A DNA stretch of 64,000 nucleotides from Rhodobiaceae bacterium (GTDB taxonomy: Bacteria; Pseudomonadota; Alphaproteobacteria; Rhizobiales; Aestuariivirgaceae): contig VFJY01000050.1 of the NCBI GenBank assembly GCA_009885825.1, forward strand, positions 62,001 to 126,000, in the 5' to 3' direction. The notes under the pieces were generated by a model. That model worked only from the letters and a program-made list of their open reading frames with translations. It was not told where the DNA came from and searched no databases. Below, in pieces: positions 21,203-30,628 of the stretch. Position 1 is the stretch's first letter, and each line of letters begins with the position of its first letter. Position numbers and translations under genes: made by a program.

Positions 21203-22582
21203 ATGTCTATGGTATTTCCAAGGCGCGAAGCGGAAGCCCAGGCCTTCCTCGAAAATAATCCTGACATCACCAGCATTCAGGTGATCTGGACCGATATGTG
21301 CGGCGTCGCCCGCGGCAAGGTTCTTCGGCGCGATGAGCTGGTGCCCGCATGGAAGGACGGTCGCTTCATGCCGATTTCCGCCCTCGTGCTCGATATCACC
21401 GGGCAGGATGTTCCCGAAACCGGCTTGGTCTTCGACGAAGGCGACCGCGACATGCTGCTCTGGCCCGTGCCCGAAAGTCTGGTGCGCATTCCCTGGATGC
21501 CGGAACCCACAGCGCAATATCTGGCCTCGGTCCATGACCTCGACGGAACACCCCATTATGCCGATCCGCGCAACGCGCTGGAAGCCATCGTCAAGAGGTT
21601 CCAAACGGAATTGAACATGACGCCCGTGGGCGCTGTGGAGCTTGAGTTCTTCCTCATGGACCGCGCGTCAGCCATCGCCGGCGAACCACGGGCGCCCAAA
21701 TCTCTCATCAACGAACACCGCCCGCAGCACTACCAAGCCTATTACCTGCAGGACCTTGAGGATTTCCAGCCCTTCTTCACCGATCTCTACGCCTATTGCG
21801 ATGCGCAAGGCCTGCCCGCCAAAACCCTGATCTCCGAATATGCCCCGGGCCAGATGGAAATCGTTTTGCGCCATAGGGCCGACGTGCTGAAAGCCTGCGA
21901 TGAGGGCATCATGCTCAAGCGCGTGATCAAGGCAACCGCCGAAAAGCATGGCATGGTGGCGACTTTCATGGCCAAGCCCTATGCCCAATGGACGGGTTCC
22001 GGCATGCACATCCACGTGAGCCTCGGCGATGAACAGGGCAACAACCTGTTTGCCACCGATGACCCCACGACCAATGAGCTGATGATGCATGCGGTGGGTG
22101 GCCTCAAGGCCGCGATGGCTGAATCCATGTTGATCTTTGCTCCCAACGCCAATTCCTACCGCCGCTTCCGCCGCAATTCCTACGCGCCGGTGTCAGCCAG
22201 CTGGGGCATCAATAACCGCACCGTGTCGATCCGCATTCCAGCCGGCGCGGCCAACGCCTGCCACATCGAACACCGGCCATCGGGGGCTGATGCTAACCCT
22301 TACTTGGTCATGGCGGCGATTCTCGCCGGCATGCATTACGGCATCACCGAGAAGTCCGATCCCGGCAATCCCGTCGTCGGCAATGGCTATGAAAAGCGCG
22401 CCAAATATATTCCTGGCAACTGGTTTGATGCCATCGACGCCTTCTGGCGCGCCTCAATCCTCAAGGAATATTTCGGCAAGCCCTTCGTCGATGCCTATTG
22501 CACGGTGAAAGAAGTGGAGGCCGACCGCTTCTATGCCGAACCGACCTTGCGCGATTTCGAGTGGTATCTGCGCGTCGTCTGA
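21203..22582 (+). CDS. Glutamine synthetase family protein (PuuA-like)
   Basis: QVIWTDMCGVARGKVLRRDEL; WTGSGMHIHVSL; FAPNANSYRRF; NNRTVSIRIPAG; EHRPSGADANPYLVMA. Confidence 0.9.
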   Translation: MSMVFPRREAEAQAFLENNPDITSIQVIWTDMCGVARGKVLRRDELVPAWKDGRFMPISALVLDITGQDVPETGLVFDEGDRDMLLWPVPESLVRIPWMPEPTAQYLASVHDLDGTPHYADPRNALEAIVKRFQTELNMTPVGAVELEFFLMDRASAIAGEPRAPKSLINEHRPQHYQAYYLQDLEDFQPFFTDLYAYCDAQGLPAKTLISEYAPGQMEIVLRHRADVLKACDEGIMLKRVIKATAEKHGMVATFMAKPYAQWTGSGMHIHVSLGDEQGNNLFATDDPTTNELMMHAVGGLKAAMAESMLIFAPNANSYRRFRRNSYAPVSASWGINNRTVSIRIPAGAANACHIEHRPSGADANPYLVMAAILAGMHYGITEKSDPGNPVVGNGYEKRAKYIPGNWFDAIDAFWRASILKEYFGKPFVDAYCTVKEVEADRFYAEPTLRDFEWYLRVV

Positions 22583-22633
22583 TTTTTCTAGCGCGTCTTG
22601 CTATCACGCATGGCTGGGTTACAACACTCAGCC

Positions 22634-23665
22634 ATGCGAAGCTCAAAATCCATCCACATCATCAACTGCCATGCCGAAGGCGAGGTGGGCGATGTCATTG
22701 TGGGAGGTGTGGCGCCGCCCCCTGGCGCCACCATCTGGGAGCAATCCCGTTTCATCGCCGAGGATAAAACCCTCCGAAATTTCGTCCTGAATGAGCCCCG
22801 GGGCGGCGTGTTCCGCCATGTCAATTTGCTCGTGCCACCCAAGCACCCGGAAGCCCAGATGGGCTTCATCATCATGGAGCCCGAGGATACGCCTCCCATG
22901 TCTGGCTCAAATTGCATCTGCGTGGCAACCGTGCTGCTCGACACCGGCATAATCCCCATGGTCGAACCGGTAACCCATCTCAAGCTCGAAGCCCCGGCTG
23001 GCCTTGTTGAAATCACCGCCCATTGCCAAGGCGGCAAGGCCACCCGCATCACCCTCCGCAATGTCGCGTCCTTTGCAGACCGTTTGCAGGTGCCCCTCGA
23101 AATTGAAGGTCACGGAATAATCCTCGTCGACACCGCCTATGGTGGCGACAGCTTCGTGTTGGCCGACGCAAAATCACTGGGCTTTGCCATGCTGCCAGAC
23201 GAGGCCCGCGACATCGCCGTCATGGGTCGCAAAATCGCCACCGCCGCCAACCAGCAATTGGGTTTCGCGCATCCCACCCTGCCCGATTGGAAACATTTTT
23301 CCTTCTGCTTCATGACCGGACCATTGGAGCGCATTGATGATACGCTTTCCAGCCGCAACGCCTGCGTGGTGAAGCCCGGCAAGCTTGATCGCTCACCAAC
23401 CGGCACCGGCTGCTCGGCCCTCATGGCGGTGCTGCATGCCAAGGGCCGCATGCAAATTGGCGAGAAATTCATCGGCCGATCAATCATCGAAAGCCGTTTC
23501 ATCGGCGAGATCGCCGAAGAAACCACCGTCGGCAATCATAAGGCCATTATCCCCACCATCACCGGCTCTGCCTGGGTCACAGGCCAAACCACCCTCCTGC
23601 TTGACCCCGGCGATCCATGGCCGCAAGGATACAAGATTGCCGACACCTGGCCAAAGGACCCGTGA
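22634..23665 (+). CDS. Proline racemase / trans-3-hydroxyproline dehydratase family protein (start 22634 or 22610)
   Basis: [30 protein letters not shown] and [16 protein letters not shown] (both catalytic-Cys regions). Confidence 0.88.
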   Translation: MRSSKSIHIINCHAEGEVGDVIVGGVAPPPGATIWEQSRFIAEDKTLRNFVLNEPRGGVFRHVNLLVPPKHPEAQMGFIIMEPEDTPPMSGSNCICVATVLLDTGIIPMVEPVTHLKLEAPAGLVEITAHCQGGKATRITLRNVASFADRLQVPLEIEGHGIILVDTAYGGDSFVLADAKSLGFAMLPDEARDIAVMGRKIATAANQQLGFAHPTLPDWKHFSFCFMTGPLERIDDTLSSRNACVVKPGKLDRSPTGTGCSALMAVLHAKGRMQIGEKFIGRSIIESRFIGEIAEETTVGNHKAIIPTITGSAWVTGQTTLLLDPGDPWPQGYKIADTWPKDP

Positions 23666-23667
23666 AC

Positions 23668-24663
23668 ATGAACATCGTCCAGATAATCGACAGCAAAAAC
23701 AAACGCCGTGTCGGCCTCGTCGATGGCGATAAAGTCATTCTCCTCAAACGCGTATCGCACACCACAGAGCTGGCGACATTTGCATTGAACGAAAGGCTGA
23801 AACTCTCGAATGCCGCAAAGTCCCTGATCACGAGTTCTACCGAAAACTACGCCGCAGCCCTGAAAGAAAACCGCCTGCTGCCACCAGTGGATCACGAAGA
23901 CCCCGCCCACTGCATGATTGCTGGAACTGGCCTCACTCATTTGGGTTCTGCCTCAGCTCGCGACGCCATGCACGTCAAGTTGGAGGGCAAAGCCACCGAA
24001 CTGACCGACTCGCTCAAAATGTTCAAGATGGGACTGGAAGGCGGCAGGCCCGCAAAAGGCGAAACGGGTGTGCAACCCGAATGGTTCTATAAAGGCGACG
24101 GTTCATGGCTTGTGCCGCCCGGTGCCGTGCTGCCCAAACCTGCCTTCGCCCTGGACGGCGGCGAGGAACCGGAACTCACCGGCCTCTACATGATCGATGC
24201 CAAGGGCAGACCCATGCGCCTGGGCTTCGCGCTCGGCAATGAATATTCAGATCACATCACCGAGCGCCAGAACTATCTCTACCTCGCCCACTCAAAACTC
24301 CGGCACTGCGCCATTGGCCCTGAAATGATTGCGGGGATTCCCCCCAACCACATCGAAGGCACGAGCCGCATCAAGCGTGGCGGCAAGGTGATATGGGAAA
24401 AACCCTTTCTCACCGGCGAAGCCAATATGTCTCACACGATAGCCAATCTTGAATACCACCATTTCAAATATGAAGGTTTCCGGAGGCCCGGCGACGTGCA
24501 TATTCATTTCTTCGGCACCGGAACCCTCAGCATCGCCGATGGAATTGTAACCGAGGATGGCGATGAATTTGAAATATCGGCGCCAGCGTTTGGCGCTGCC
24601 CTCCGCAATCGCCTGAAAGCAGTCAAACAAAACTACAAACCTGGCGGAGTAAAACCTCTTTGA
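23668..24663 (+). CDS. AraD1/GguC-type fumarylacetoacetate hydrolase-family protein
   Basis: GTGLTHLGSASARDAMH; GVQPEWFYKGDG; GLYMIDAKGRPMRLGFALGNEYSDHITERQNYLYLAHSKLR. Confidence 0.82.
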   Translation: MNIVQIIDSKNKRRVGLVDGDKVILLKRVSHTTELATFALNERLKLSNAAKSLITSSTENYAAALKENRLLPPVDHEDPAHCMIAGTGLTHLGSASARDAMHVKLEGKATELTDSLKMFKMGLEGGRPAKGETGVQPEWFYKGDGSWLVPPGAVLPKPAFALDGGEEPELTGLYMIDAKGRPMRLGFALGNEYSDHITERQNYLYLAHSKLRHCAIGPEMIAGIPPNHIEGTSRIKRGGKVIWEKPFLTGEANMSHTIANLEYHHFKYEGFRRPGDVHIHFFGTGTLSIADGIVTEDGDEFEISAPAFGAALRNRLKAVKQNYKPGGVKPL

Positions 24664-25550
24664 GTTTCATCGCACTCGATTGGGGAACCACATCATTTCG
24701 CGCTTACTGCGTGGGAGCTGGCGGAGCTGTTCTCGAAACCATAGCAGCCCCCCAGGGCATTCTTGCCGTCCAGAATGGTGCCTTTGACGATGCTTTGGAA
24801 AACCACATAGGCCAGTGGGACAAGGCAACGCCCATTTTGGCATCCGGCATGATCACCAGCAGGCAGGGCTGGATCGAACTGCCCTATATCAACTGCCCCG
24901 CAAACCTGAAATCCATCGCCGCCGCCATCAAGGCCCACACATCCAAACAAGGCCGCAGGATTTTCTTCGTGCCCGGCATAAGTGCGCGCAGCAGCGATGG
25001 CATCCCCGATGTCATCCGCGGCGAAGAAACCCAGGTGCTGGGCGCAAGCCTGGGCGGCCAGGAATATTTCGTGACACCCGGAACCCACAGCAAATGGATT
25101 GAAGTGGCGGGCGGCAATATCACGGGCTTTGCCACCTACATGACGGGTGAAGTTTTCGCCATTCTGAAAACCCATTCAATACTCGGTCGTTTGATGACCG
25201 GCGACGTGAACAATGAGGAAGCCTTCGCGCGCGGCGTCCATGCGGCCCTGAAAGATCCATGCGGATTTTTGCACCGCATATTTTCTGTTCGCACCCTAGC
25301 CCTCTTCAATGAAATGCCAAGCGACCATTTGAGTTCATGCCTTTCGGGCCATGTCATCGGCACCGAGATTGCACACGCTGTCACCCACCATTCAAAGTCG
25401 GCCCAGTACACAATTCTGGCTTCCCCAGCACTGGCCCAACACTATGTGGCCGCCATGAAAATTGCAGGCCTGACTGTACATTTCAGCCCACCCGATATTG
25501 CGGTCAAGGGCCTCGCTTTAATTGCCAAAACAGCAGGACTGATCCCATGA
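24660..25550 (+). CDS. dgoK: 2-dehydro-3-deoxygalactonokinase
   Basis: MSFIALDWGTTSFRAYCVGAGG; VTPGTHSKWIEV; TYMTGEVFAIL. Confidence 0.9.
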   Translation: MSFIALDWGTTSFRAYCVGAGGAVLETIAAPQGILAVQNGAFDDALENHIGQWDKATPILASGMITSRQGWIELPYINCPANLKSIAAAIKAHTSKQGRRIFFVPGISARSSDGIPDVIRGEETQVLGASLGGQEYFVTPGTHSKWIEVAGGNITGFATYMTGEVFAILKTHSILGRLMTGDVNNEEAFARGVHAALKDPCGFLHRIFSVRTLALFNEMPSDHLSSCLSGHVIGTEIAHAVTHHSKSAQYTILASPALAQHYVAAMKIAGLTVHFSPPDIAVKGLALIAKTAGLIP

Positions 25551-26173
25551 ATTTTGCCGATGCCATAGCTGAATGCGGCCTGATCGCCATCCTGCGCGGC
25601 GTCAAGACGAGTGATGTAATTGCGGTGGGTGAAGCCCTCCATGACGCTGGAATTCGCGTTGCCGAAATCCCATTGAACTCACCCTATCCCTTCATCTCAA
25701 TTGAAAAGATGAGCGCCCATTTCCAGGGCAAACTCATCGTCGGCGCAGGCACCGTATTGAGCCTGCAGGACGTCAATATGTTGAAAACCCACAAAGGCCA
25801 AATCAGTGTCTCCCCGGATTGCAACGAAGCGGTTATCAGGCGCGCCATTGAAGTTGGCCTGGTGCCGTTGCCCGGCGTTTTCACGCCAACTGAAGCCTTC
25901 GCCGCAAATCGCTTTGGCGCCTCCCATCTCAAGCTGTTTCCTGCCGAAGCCGCAAGCCCTGTTACAGTGAAAGCCTGGCGCGCCGTCTTGCCAAAGCATG
26001 TCTGCATTTATGCCGTTGGTGGCATTACGCCAAACAATATGCAAAGCTGGATTGATGCCGGTGCTGCGGGCTTTGGCATCGGTTCAAACATTTACAAACC
26101 GGGCTTTACAGCCGATGACGTTTCAAAGAACGCCAGGGAATTCGGGACCGCGTGGAGGGCTCTCAAGAGATGA
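25547..26173 (+). CDS. dgoA: 2-dehydro-3-deoxy-6-phosphogalactonate aldolase
   Basis: [76 protein letters not shown] overlap with dgoK. Confidence 0.92.
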   Translation: MNFADAIAECGLIAILRGVKTSDVIAVGEALHDAGIRVAEIPLNSPYPFISIEKMSAHFQGKLIVGAGTVLSLQDVNMLKTHKGQISVSPDCNEAVIRRAIEVGLVPLPGVFTPTEAFAANRFGASHLKLFPAEAASPVTVKAWRAVLPKHVCIYAVGGITPNNMQSWIDAGAAGFGIGSNIYKPGFTADDVSKNAREFGTAWRALKR

Positions 26174-26910
26174 AAGTTGCAATCGTAACAGGGGCAGGTT
26201 CCGGTATTGGGAGAGCCTCGGCTAAAGCTCTGGCAGAAGCGGGATTCACCGTTGTTCTGGCCGGACGCCGGGCTGACGCTCTGAACGCCGTCGCCGCTGA
26301 AATCGGCAGCAACGCCACGGCCATTCCGACCAACGTCATGGACCCAAAATCCGTGGCCAATCTCTTTGTCAAAACAAAAGAAAAATTTGGCCGCCTTGAC
26401 CTGCTCTTCAACAATGCGGGCTCCGGCGCGCCCGGCACGATCAACCTCGAAGACCTCACCTTCGAACAATGGCAGAATGTCGTGGCCACCAATCTCACCG
26501 GACCCTTCCTCTGCACCCAGGAGGCCTTCCGCATCATGAAGGCGCAAACCCCGAGGGGCGGCCGCATCATCAACAACGGCTCCATCTCAGCCCACGTGCC
26601 GCGGCCAAACTCCGCCCCCTACACCTCCACCAAGCACGCCATCACCGGGCTCACCAAGTCAACTTCGCTCGATGGCCGCAAATATGACATCGCCTGCGGC
26701 CAAGTTGACATTGGCAACGCGGCAAGCGGCATGGCCTCCAATATGGGTGCGGGCATGCCCCAGGCCAACGGAACCATAGCGCCCGAGCCCACCATGGATG
26801 TGGGCGATGTGGCCCGTTCCGTCGTTTTCATGGCCTCCCTGCCGCTTGATTCAAACGTCCAGTTCATGACGGTGATGGCCACCAAGATGCCGTTCATCGG
26901 AAGAGGCTGA
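26170..26910 (+). CDS. SDR family oxidoreductase
   Basis: [52 protein letters not shown] overlap with dgoA. Confidence 0.93.
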   Translation: MKVAIVTGAGSGIGRASAKALAEAGFTVVLAGRRADALNAVAAEIGSNATAIPTNVMDPKSVANLFVKTKEKFGRLDLLFNNAGSGAPGTINLEDLTFEQWQNVVATNLTGPFLCTQEAFRIMKAQTPRGGRIINNGSISAHVPRPNSAPYTSTKHAITGLTKSTSLDGRKYDIACGQVDIGNAASGMASNMGAGMPQANGTIAPEPTMDVGDVARSVVFMASLPLDSNVQFMTVMATKMPFIGRG

Positions 26911-27936
26911 TCAAGTCCTAGGGACAGGCCCCGTTGATCCCCGCACAATCAGATCAACAGTCCACAATTCATGAGGCTGGGCCGCTTCCGGATTGTTGAT
27001 TATCTCAATCAATAGCTCTGCAACGCGGCTGCCCGCCGCGCGAATGGACGATCGCACAGTGGTGAGCGACGGCACCAGACCTTCTGCGTTCAAGAATGGC
27101 AAACCATCATCGTGGGCAATCAGGGAAACGTCCGTACCTATCTGCAAACCCAGTTCATGAGCCGCCCGCATCGCGCCAGAAACAAACAGCATGCTGGAAA
27201 ACAGCAACGCCGATGGTTTGTTGTCCGACAAAAGCAGACGCTTGGTTTGCAGGTAGCCGTTTTCCTCCGTCATCGCATCGCTCGTCATGATGGCAGGATC
27301 GGCATTCAGGCCACAGGCCTTCAACGCAATCTCATAGCCTTGCCTGCGATGGGTCGCAAAGGTCATGGCCTCATTGCCATTGATCAACCCTATCCGCCGA
27401 TGACCAAGATCGGTCAATAGTTTGGTCGCCTGCCGAAATGCCCCGCGATTGTCGATATCAAGCCAGGCATAGCCTTCTTCAAGATCGCCGACGCGCCCAT
27501 GCACGATGAACGGCAACTCAAGCTCTGTCAGCAGCGCAATGCGAAAATCATTCAGCCGCGGCCCCATGACCACAACGCCGTCAACCGCACCGCTTTGCGC
27601 ATAGCGTTTGTAAACCGTTTCCTCGGCCTCTGAGCCTCCAACATGCAGCATCACGTCAAAACCACTGGCGCTGTAGACATCACCAGCACCCGCAATGAAA
27701 TCTGAAAAATGCGGATCAATCATCAATATGCGGTCCGACGGCAACACATGTCCGATCGCATGCGAGCGTCCGGTGGCGAGCCGCATGGCATGCGGGTTTG
27801 GACGATAGCCAACCTTGCGCGCCGCCTCCTCAACACGTCGACGCGTCTCAGCCCCCACTTCTGGATAACCATTGAGGGCTCGGCTCACTGTCGTGGGCGA
27901 CAGGTTGAGGTGCTTGGCTAACTGTTTGAGATTCAT
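26911..27936 (-). CDS. LacI family transcriptional regulator
   Basis: MNLKQLAKHLNLSPTTVSRALNGYPEVGAETRRRVEEAARKVGYRPNPHAMRLATGRSHAIGHVLP. Confidence 0.95.
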   Translation of the reverse strand: MNLKQLAKHLNLSPTTVSRALNGYPEVGAETRRRVEEAARKVGYRPNPHAMRLATGRSHAIGHVLPSDRILMIDPHFSDFIAGAGDVYSASGFDVMLHVGGSEAEETVYKRYAQSGAVDGVVVMGPRLNDFRIALLTELELPFIVHGRVGDLEEGYAWLDIDNRGAFRQATKLLTDLGHRRIGLINGNEAMTFATHRRQGYEIALKACGLNADPAIMTSDAMTEENGYLQTKRLLLSDNKPSALLFSSMLFVSGAMRAAHELGLQIGTDVSLIAHDDGLPFLNAEGLVPSLTTVRSSIRAAGSRVAELLIEIINNPEAAQPHELWTVDLIVRGSTGPVPRT

Positions 27937-27956
27937 CAAGTGAACCTTGCCACATT

Positions 27957-27972
27957 TCCAAAGCGCTTTCAA
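27957..27972. promoter_or_regulatory. Putative LacI-family operator, imperfect copy
   Basis: TCCAAAGCGCTTTCAA immediately upstream of lacI-type gene; shares TCCAAAGCGCTTT with the palindrome at 28067. Confidence 0.7.
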
Positions 27973-28066
27973 TATTTAGACACACAGTTGGCGAGTTTCG
28001 CTGCGATGCAACATACAAAAGATAAAAATACTTGACGACTAGTGTGGATTAGGCAATAGATAAAAA

Positions 28067-28082
28067 TCCAAAGCGCTTTGGA
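28067..28082. promoter_or_regulatory. Putative LacI-family operator, perfect palindrome
   Basis: TCCAAAGCGCTTTGGA, 16-bp perfect palindrome upstream of aglE-like gene; TTGACG -35-like hexamer at 28032. Confidence 0.82.
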
Positions 28083-28153
28083 AAAAACAATAGAAATACC
28101 AAAGCCCAAAAAAGTCGTGCCGACAGTTTTGTTTCAACAGGGAGGATTAAGCC

Positions 28154-29509
28154 GTGACGAAGAAGTTATTGCTGGGAGCAGCGTTCGCTGCCTTGATTTT
28201 ATCTACACCTGCGCTCGCCGAACTCAAATACAAGCCCGGCGAAGACGCAAAATTCAACTGGGCCAATTTCGAGGAACTGAAAAAGGTCGATCTCAAGGGC
28301 GAAACGCTGACGATATTTGGCCCATGGCGTGGCGACGATGAAACCCACGTGCAAGTTGTTCTCGAATACTTCCGCGAAGCCACAGGCGCCGATGTCAAGT
28401 ATTCGTCTTCAGAAAACTATGAGCAGCAGGTGGTTATCGACACACAAGCTGGCAGCCCCGCAAATATTTCCATTCTGCCCCAGCCCGGGCTTATCGCCGA
28501 TCTCGCAAGCAAGGGTCTGCTCACGCCGCTCAGCGATGCCGACAGGAGCTGGATGGTGGAAAACTATGGTGCAGGCCAATCATGGGTCGACATCGGCACT
28601 TCCAAGGACAAGGACGGAAAGCCGCAGTTTTATGGCTTTTCTTACAAGACCGATGTAAAGAGCCTGGTTTGGTATAGTCCGGAAAATTTCAAAGATGCTG
28701 GCTATGAAATTCCAAAAACGATGGAAGAACTCATTGCCCTTTCAGACAAGATCGTCGCTGACGGTGGCAAGCCCTGGTGCATCGGCCTGGGTTCAGGTGG
28801 CGCCACGGGCTGGCCAGCTACCGACTGGATTGAAGACATCATGCTCCGCACCCAGACCCCAGACGTGTATGACAAGTGGGTCACCAATGAGGTGAAATTC
28901 AGCGACCCCGCCGTCACTGGCGCGCTCGACATCTTCGGCTCCTTTGCCAAGAGTGACGCCTATGTGGATGGTGGCGCGGCTGGCGTCGCCTCAACGGATT
29001 TCCGCGACAGTCCGAAGGGCCTGTTCTCCACGCCGCCTAAATGCTACATGCATAAACAGGCCTCTTTCATTCCTTCCTTCTTTCCGGAAGGCACCAAAAT
29101 GGGTGAGGACGCGGACTTCTTCTACTTCCCAACCTATGCTTCCAAGGCTGATCTTGGCAAGCCAGTTCTCGGTGCCGGCACGCTTTTCACCATCACCAAG
29201 GACTCGAAAGCCGCGCGCGCCTTCATCGAATTCCTGAAGCTGCCGCTCGCCCATGAGCTCTGGATGGCCGATGGCGGCTTCCTCACACCGCTCAAGTCGG
29301 CCAATCCCGCCGCCTATGCCAACGACGCAGCCCGCAAGCAGGGCGACATCATGGCAACTGCGTCAACCTTCCGCTTCGATGGCTCGGACCTGATGCCCGG
29401 CAAGATCGGCGCCGGCGCATTCTGGACCGGCATGGTGGATTTCGTCGGCGGCAAATCATCGGCTGACACAGCGGCTGAAATTCAAAAGGCGTGGGACGCT
29501 ATCAAGTAA
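28154..29509 (+). CDS. aglE: Alpha-glucoside-type ABC transporter substrate-binding protein (AglE-like, GTG start)
   Basis: Signal peptide MTKKLLLGAAFAALILSTPALA; family-1 extracellular SBP pattern; followed by two permeases and ATPase. Confidence 0.85.
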   Translation: MTKKLLLGAAFAALILSTPALAELKYKPGEDAKFNWANFEELKKVDLKGETLTIFGPWRGDDETHVQVVLEYFREATGADVKYSSSENYEQQVVIDTQAGSPANISILPQPGLIADLASKGLLTPLSDADRSWMVENYGAGQSWVDIGTSKDKDGKPQFYGFSYKTDVKSLVWYSPENFKDAGYEIPKTMEELIALSDKIVADGGKPWCIGLGSGGATGWPATDWIEDIMLRTQTPDVYDKWVTNEVKFSDPAVTGALDIFGSFAKSDAYVDGGAAGVASTDFRDSPKGLFSTPPKCYMHKQASFIPSFFPEGTKMGEDADFFYFPTYASKADLGKPVLGAGTLFTITKDSKAARAFIEFLKLPLAHELWMADGGFLTPLKSANPAAYANDAARKQGDIMATASTFRFDGSDLMPGKIGAGAFWTGMVDFVGGKSSADTAAEIQKAWDAIK

Positions 29510-29541
29510 CTTGGGTTTCTTCCGAGGACTGCAACGACGAA

Positions 29542-29569
29542 GCTCCGGATCCTAAACCCGGTCCGGAGC
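29542..29569 (+). promoter_or_regulatory. Intercistronic hairpin between SBP and permease genes
   Basis: GCTCCGGA-tcctaaacccgg-TCCGGAGC perfect 8-bp inverted repeat, no T-run. Confidence 0.5.
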
Positions 29570-29613
29570 CTCGCTCTTTCCGTGCATGAAAAATTTCTGC
29601 GGGAGTGGCTCGA

Positions 29614-30627
29614 ATGACAGCGCAAATAATTTATGCCTTTATCACCGTTGTTCTGGGTGTTGGCGGTTGCTTCGGTTATTTTTATGGATCGAACTGGCTT
29701 TTGGACCGGATATTCCCGGCCAATGCCAGCAACGATGCCAGCGCCGTCCGCAACCTGAGAATACAGGCCAACACCCGGCCGTGGCTGTTTTTGGGGCCCG
29801 CGCTCATTCTTCTCAGCCTCTATTTGATTTTCCCCGTCATCCAGACATTCTGGCTTTCTTTCCATGATCGAGCGGGGAATAAATTTGTAGGCTTTGCGAA
29901 CTACGCGTGGGCCTTCAGCGACGATGAGTTTCGCCTTTCAATTTTCAACAACATTCTGTGGCTCGCCGTTGTGCCTGCCCTGTGCACACTCATGGGGCTT
30001 GTCATTGCCGTGCTGACCGACCGCCTCTGGTGGGGCAACCTGGCCAAGAGCCTCATCTTCATGCCACTCGCCATTTCCTTTGTGGGTGCCAGCGTAATCT
30101 GGAAGTTCGTTTATGACTATCGTGGCGAAGGCCAGGAGCAGATCGGCATCCTGAACGCCGTTGTCGGCTATTTCGGCCTCTCTCCGCAGGTGTGGATTGC
30201 GCTGCCTTTCTGGAACAATTTCTTTCTGATGGCCATTCTTGTGTGGATTCAAACCGGCTTTGCCACGGTCATTCTCGCTGCGGCACTGCGGGGCATTCCC
30301 GAGGACACACTGGAGGCCGCGACTATCGATGGCGCTGGTCCCTTCAAGATATTTTACCGCATCATGGTGCCGCAAATCTACGGCACCATACTTGTGGTAT
30401 GGACAACAATCACCGTGCTCGTGTTGAAAATCTTCGACATCGTGCTCACCATGACCAACAGCCAGTGGGACACGACCGTACTCGCCAATCTCATGTTTGA
30501 TTGGATGTTCAGGGGTGGCGGCGATTTTGGCCGGGGTGCGGCCATCGCCATCGTCATCATGGTGGCCGTGCTCCCGATCATGATCTGGAATATCCGCCAG
30601 GCCAACAAAGAGCAGGGAGGACACTGA
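29614..30627 (+). CDS. aglF: ABC sugar permease (AglF-like)
   Basis: PWLFLGPALILLSLYLIFPVIQTFWLSF; EAATIDGAGPFKIFYRIMVPQIYGT (EAA motif). Confidence 0.88.
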   Translation: MTAQIIYAFITVVLGVGGCFGYFYGSNWLLDRIFPANASNDASAVRNLRIQANTRPWLFLGPALILLSLYLIFPVIQTFWLSFHDRAGNKFVGFANYAWAFSDDEFRLSIFNNILWLAVVPALCTLMGLVIAVLTDRLWWGNLAKSLIFMPLAISFVGASVIWKFVYDYRGEGQEQIGILNAVVGYFGLSPQVWIALPFWNNFFLMAILVWIQTGFATVILAAALRGIPEDTLEAATIDGAGPFKIFYRIMVPQIYGTILVVWTTITVLVLKIFDIVLTMTNSQWDTTVLANLMFDWMFRGGGDFGRGAAIAIVIMVAVLPIMIWNIRQANKEQGGH

Positions 30628-30628
30628 A

